Shown one piece after another: positions 7,056 to 9,682 of a DNA stretch of 9,682 nt. Position 1 is the stretch's first letter, and each line of letters opens with the position of its first letter. The stretch is taken from the NCBI GenBank assembly GCA_035325905.1, contig DAOKYY010000114.1, forward strand, positions 1-9,682, in the 5' to 3' direction. The position numbers and the translations under genes were made by a program. The notes beneath the pieces are model-generated. The model was not told the origin of the DNA and did no database searches. It worked only from the letters and a program-made list of their open reading frames with translations. Source of the DNA: DYGX01 sp035325905. GTDB lineage: Bacteria; Chloroflexota; Anaerolineae; Aggregatilineales; Aggregatilineaceae.

Positions 7056-8318
7056 TCAGCCGATCCAGCGCCGCAGCAGCCCGAAGACGAGCGCGCCGAT
7101 CACGCCGAACGCTCCGCCCAGGCCGCGCATGAAGCCCTCGGCGGCGTCAAACAGGGCGCTCACCGCCGCGTGATCGGGCTGGGCCGGGGCCGCCGCGATC
7201 ACGCGCGGCGTCGGCGTGGGAATCACACCCGGCGCTGCCGGAGCGACGTTGGACTGGCCGCGCGGGGTGATGGTTGGAACGGGCGTCGCCAGCTGTCCAC
7301 CACCGCTCTGCGCGGGCGCGCCAACGACCGTCACCGGCGCGGCGGCGCCTGCCCCGCCAGCCAACGGGCGACCGGTCAGCGGATCGACCGAGCCAGGCGG
7401 CAGGATGATCAGCTCGTGGCCGGGGACGAGCAGCGCGGTGTTGGGCCGCATCCCTTCGTTCAGCGCCGCGATCGACTCGCGCGTGACGCCGTACTGGCTG
7501 TAGGCGTAGGCGATGCCGTACAGCGTGTCGCCCTGCTGGATGATGTGCACGATGCTGCCATCGGGCCGGATGCTCTGCGCCATGACAAACGGCGCTTCCT
7601 GCACCGGGGGCGGCGGCGGGGCTGCCGCGCCTGCGCCCGGCGCGCCGCCCGCCGTCGGCGCCTCGTCGGTGCGGACGAGCTGCGCGTTGTCCCAGTAAAC
7701 GTTGTTCATCGCCAGGCCCGCCGCCTGCGTCGCGAACATGAAGACCGTCACCGCGTCGCCGCGCGCTTCGGCGACCACGCTCGGCGTGGCCCATTGATCA
7801 TACGGCGCAGCCCCGCCCGACCACACGACGTTCGGCGACAGCGGGTCAGTCCCGCCGGCCGGATCGATCCCGACCTTGACCGACGCCCCTGCCGAGGGGT
7901 CCGAGCGGCGGTAGGGCGGGTCCGGGATGATGCACGAATTGACGCGGTCGTTGCAGGTGTACAGCCAGGCCGAGGCCGAGAACCGTACCCGCGTCCCGGC
8001 GGACAGCCCGCCGACGCGCTGGTACCCGGCGGCGGTGAACACGCCGTCGCCCTGCTTGATGTTCCACGACGCCGCGCCGTCGATCACCTGCAGCGGGTCG
8101 GTGTGCGGGAAGGCTTCGGGCGCGCCCGCGCCGACCCACAGGCTCCAGCCATTCGGCGCGGTGCGCGTCGCGGCGCCCTGCCCCAGGTACGGGTTTTCCA
8201 ACCCGCCGTTCACCAGCAGATTCGTCTGGGCGCTCGCCAGCCCGCTTGCCCAGATCAGCGCCCCACCCAGCAGCGTGAGGGCGAGCGTTACGGTTCCCAG
8301 CAGGCGCAATCGTTTCAT
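7056..8318 (-). CDS. Exported CBM-like and LysM protein with C-terminal membrane anchor
   Basis: A 420-residue envelope protein. An N-terminal signal (MKRLRLLGTV, hydrophobic to about 28) has a likely cleavage at ASA|Q (30/31). Residues about 33-217 look like a jelly-roll carbohydrate-binding or DUF642-like domain: LLVNGGLENP, then NGWSLW, and a closing VYWDNAQLVRT, with a Cys pair (122, 129). A LysM domain follows at about 256-307 (HIIQQGDTLYGIAYAY, IAALNEG, LLVPGHELIIL), which should bind peptidoglycan or related glycans. A Pro/Thr/Gly linker (about 308-380) leads to a hydrophobic helix (about 398-415) ended by RRWIG. No LPXTG, PEP-CTERM or catalytic motif is seen. The ATG at 8318 has GGAG 12 nt upstream. 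A GTG at 8324 is better spaced (6 nt) and would add two residues, so the exact start is open. Strong promoter and leader structures lie upstream. Confidence 0.85.
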   Translation of the reverse strand: MKRLRLLGTVTLALTLLGGALIWASGLASAQTNLLVNGGLENPYLGQGAATRTAPNGWSLWVGAGAPEAFPHTDPLQVIDGAASWNIKQGDGVFTAAGYQRVGGLSAGTRVRFSASAWLYTCNDRVNSCIIPDPPYRRSDPSAGASVKVGIDPAGGTDPLSPNVVWSGGAAPYDQWATPSVVAEARGDAVTVFMFATQAAGLAMNNVYWDNAQLVRTDEAPTAGGAPGAGAAAPPPPPVQEAPFVMAQSIRPDGSIVHIIQQGDTLYGIAYAYSQYGVTRESIAALNEGMRPNTALLVPGHELIILPPGSVDPLTGRPLAGGAGAAAPVTVVGAPAQSGGGQLATPVPTITPRGQSNVAPAAPGVIPTPTPRVIAAAPAQPDHAAVSALFDAAEGFMRGLGGAFGVIGALVFGLLRRWIG

Positions 8319-8337
8319 GTGCACACCACACTCCTCA

Positions 8338-8358
8338 GCCGCGTGCCAGCCACGCGGC
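8338..8358 (-). promoter_or_regulatory. Leader hairpin abutting the LysM-gene ribosome site
   Basis: On the minus strand GCCGCGTG and CACGCGGC form a perfect 8-bp stem with loop GCTGG. The stem ends one base before GAGGAG (8336-8331), the likely Shine-Dalgarno. It may set ribosome access or protect the message end. It is visible directly in the sequence; the role is inferred. Confidence 0.55.
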
Positions 8359-8376
8359 ATCCTGACCAACGCTAGC

Positions 8377-8425
8377 AAAAAAACACGCCCGGCTCGAAGC
8401 AGTCCTCAAGCAGCGCAGGCGTGTT
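8377..8425 (-). terminator. Terminator-like hairpin in the LysM-gene leader (attenuator, sRNA end or upstream-gene terminator)
   Basis: On the minus strand AACACGCC (8425-8418) pairs with GGCGTGTT (8389-8382), and the T-run covers 8383-8377 (seven T). The loop contains a second stem, GCTTGAG with TTCGAGC (two G-U pairs), around GACTGC. This is the form of an intrinsic terminator. It stands about 40-90 nt after the predicted transcription start and about 60 nt before the start codon. It could be an attenuator, the end of a short RNA of about 90 nt, or the terminator of the hydrolase gene that ends at 8561. Confidence 0.65.
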
Positions 8426-8471
8426 CTGACCTCTTCGATAACGGGATCAACTCAGTCGTCAAAGCGAGCGG

Positions 8472-8499
8472 AGTATACCATAGCGCCGGAGCCTGTCAA
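8472..8499 (-). promoter_or_regulatory. Near-consensus sigma-70 promoter for the LysM gene or leader RNA
   Basis: On the minus strand TTGACA (8499-8494) is followed after 16 bp by TATACT (8477-8472), with TGG before the -10 (an extended -10). It is the closest match to consensus in the window. The start would be near 8465, leaving about 147 nt of leader before the ATG at 8318. Confidence 0.7.
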
Positions 8500-8527
8500 C
8501 GCGGCGAGGACCGGGCCACGCGCAACG

Positions 8528-8546
8528 AGGTCAGGGGGAAGGTCAG
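8528..8546 (-). promoter_or_regulatory. Direct repeat CTGACCT upstream of the LysM promoter
   Basis: CTGACCT occurs twice on the minus strand (8546-8540 and 8534-8528), 12 bp apart, about 30-50 bp upstream of the -35 box. The same 7-mer is found in the glycoside hydrolase promoter spacer (5083-5089). It might be an activator site; with a word this short chance is a real alternative. Confidence 0.2.
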
Positions 8547-8560
8547 TCTTCCTGCCAGCC

Positions 8561-9496
8561 CTACAGCGGCGGCAGGTCGGCGGGCCGGGCGTCCGTCTCC
8601 GCCAGGAAATCGTCCAGATACGCGATCATCTCCTCCGGCGCGTCCTCGGCCAGCAGGTGCCCGGCGTGCTCGATCACATGCGGGCCGCGCGCGGTGAGCA
8701 TGTGCCGCTTCCAGTGCCGCGCGATGTCCGGCCCGAAGATCGGGTTGCGCGCGCCCCACAGCAGCAGGGTCGGGATATGCTCCAGCTCCGCCAGCCCGCG
8801 CTCGATCTCGCGCAGCGCCGGGGCGGACGGGTGATCCGGGCCGGTGCTGATCAGGCGCGGGAACTGCACCAGCGCGGTCCGGCTGCGGTTCTCGCGGAAC
8901 GGGGCGCGATAGCCGCCCAGCACCGCAGGCGACAGGCGGCGCGTCGTCACACGCTGGAGAATCAGGTTCGGCGCGAGGTTCAGCGTGCGAAACAGCAGCT
9001 CGCCCACGCCCGGCAGCGTCACCAGCCGGACCAGTTGCTCCAGGCGCGGCGGGTATGTGTCCTGAAAGACCCAGGTGTTCATGATCACCAGCCGCCGCAC
9101 GGTCGGGCAGCGCCGGACGGTGTAGCCGAGGCCGAACGGCCCGCCCCAGTCTTCCATGATCAGCGTCACGGCGGGCAGCTTCAGCGTCGCGATCAGCTCT
9201 TGCAGGTTGTGGATGTGCCGCCGCAGCGTGTGATAGCGCGCCCCGGTCGGCTTGTCGCTCAGCCCGAACCCGATGTGGTCCATCGCGACGCAGCGATAGC
9301 CCCGCGCCGCGTAATAGACCAGCAGCGCGCGGTAGACGAAGCTCCACGTCGGGTAGCCATGCACGAAGACCAACACCTCGCCGTCCGGCGCGCCCTCGTC
9401 CACGTAGTGCATCTGCTTGCCGTCGCTCAGCGTCACGTAGCGTGACCGGAACGGGTAGAGCGCGCGGCTCGGTTCGGGCAACACGACAGTTGCCAT
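8561..9496 (-). CDS. Haloalkane-dehalogenase-like alpha/beta hydrolase with altered acid residue
   Basis: A 311-residue cytoplasmic alpha/beta hydrolase of normal haloalkane dehalogenase length. HGYPTWSFVYR (46-56) and AMDHIGFGLSDKP (71-83) match that group. The nucleophile elbow EDWGGPFG (115-122) carries Asp116, not Ser, with the halide-contacting Trp117 beside it, diagnostic of dehalogenase-type hydrolases. The base is His280 in EHAGHLLAED. Two positions differ. The residue after HG is Tyr48, where many members have Asn or Glu. The usual catalytic acid after strand 7 (WGxxDP) reads WGARNPIFGP, with Asn251; another acid, perhaps Asp257, would have to serve. Real dehalogenation is therefore uncertain. 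A cap domain fills about 145-230. The ATG at 9496 has GAGAGAGGA about 11 nt upstream. No terminator lies directly after the stop; the nearest is at 8377-8425. Confidence 0.87.
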   Translation of the reverse strand: MATVVLPEPSRALYPFRSRYVTLSDGKQMHYVDEGAPDGEVLVFVHGYPTWSFVYRALLVYYAARGYRCVAMDHIGFGLSDKPTGARYHTLRRHIHNLQELIATLKLPAVTLIMEDWGGPFGLGYTVRRCPTVRRLVIMNTWVFQDTYPPRLEQLVRLVTLPGVGELLFRTLNLAPNLILQRVTTRRLSPAVLGGYRAPFRENRSRTALVQFPRLISTGPDHPSAPALREIERGLAELEHIPTLLLWGARNPIFGPDIARHWKRHMLTARGPHVIEHAGHLLAEDAPEEMIAYLDDFLAETDARPADLPPL

Positions 9497-9630
9497 GCAG
9501 CGCAGGTCCTCTCTCGTCAGCCTCGGCGGCGCCGCGCGATCCGGGATCGCGGCGGGTTCTGCCGGGCGGGGCGCCGCGTCTTCGCAGCGCGATCGTGCGG
9601 CGCCAGCCGCTTGATTCGCAGGCGGTGTTC

Positions 9631-9658
9631 ATTGTACGCCAGGTTGCCCGTTCAGGGA
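9631..9658 (-). promoter_or_regulatory. Weak promoter candidate for the dehalogenase-like gene
   Basis: On the minus strand TACAAT (9636-9631) is a good -10 box. A poor -35 candidate, TTCCCT, lies about 17 bp upstream. The start would be about 130 nt before the ATG. The stretch from 9497 to the window end shows no gene on either strand. It contains one tight inverted repeat (CGCGATCC/GGATCGCG, 9535-9551). Confidence 0.3.
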
Positions 9659-9682
9659 ACCGGGGCGGCGCGTGCGCGCGGC

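Noticed and set aside
7170..8375. A 401-residue plus-strand frame opposite the LysM gene.
   Set aside because: Arg-rich shadow composition and no motif; the opposite frame has a signal peptide, a LysM domain and a clear promoter.
8406..8450. A possible 14-codon leader peptide (TTG start) in the LysM leader.
   Set aside because: It has a TTG start without a convincing Shine-Dalgarno, no run of regulatory codons, and is too short to judge.
9535..9551. Inverted repeat CGCGATCC/GGATCGCG as a terminator or operator.
   Set aside because: It has no T-run, the arms are separated by a single base, and such palindromes are common in GC-rich DNA.
8496..9632. A 378-residue minus-strand frame overlapping the dehalogenase-like gene, and a 262-residue plus-strand frame at 8657-9445.
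   Set aside because: Both are very rich in Arg, Ala and Gly or Gln and Val, typical of shadow frames in GC-rich genes. The 8561-9496 frame carries all the family motifs.

Overview
The window is very GC-rich, with strong G/C preference at third codon positions and long spurious open frames on both strands. The protein set looks like Chloroflexota, most likely Anaerolineae-like: secreted proteins with long Thr/Pro ('TPTP') linkers, a lipoprotein glycoside hydrolase, a LysM protein with a carbohydrate-binding-like domain, a haloalkane-dehalogenase-like hydrolase, and intergenic CCTCACCCC...GGGGTGAGG repeats. This placement is an inference from style; there is no rRNA or marker gene. Every promoter I can see is of ordinary sigma-70 form (TTGACA-like / TATAAT-like, 16-18 bp spacer), and starts have Shine-Dalgarno sequences.

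Region 1 (1-2215, + strand) is a likely three-gene operon from one promoter at 20-48. It encodes a cytoplasmic alpha/beta hydrolase, a small three-helix membrane protein with a C-terminal excisionase/MerR-type DNA-binding domain, and a DEDDh 3'-5' exonuclease. Gaps are 27 and 6 bp. Region 2 (2216-4387, + strand) holds its own promoter and a 691-residue secreted protein with a TolB/WD40-like propeller. It converges on a VOC-fold gene (4543-4908, - strand) across a short intergenic repeat.

Region 3 (4909-6763) is a divergent promoter region followed by a lipoprotein glycoside hydrolase with both catalytic glutamates, closed by a textbook intrinsic terminator. Region 4 (6764-7055) has no gene and holds a roughly 200-bp repeat with 13-bp terminal inverted repeats. 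Region 5 (7056-8318, - strand) is the LysM protein. Its leader (8319-8499) has a near-consensus promoter, then an intrinsic-terminator-like hairpin with seven U before the start codon, then a hairpin abutting the Shine-Dalgarno. Region 6 (8561-9496, - strand) is a haloalkane-dehalogenase-like hydrolase with two altered active-site positions.

Functionally, the glycoside hydrolase and the LysM/CBM-like protein suggest cell-envelope or polysaccharide work outside the membrane, and the propeller protein is also exported. I see no complete known defence, CRISPR, phage or transposon system. The most promising undescribed elements are the LysM-gene leader RNA, the membrane-anchored DNA-binding protein with its exonuclease neighbour, and the structured intergenic repeat.
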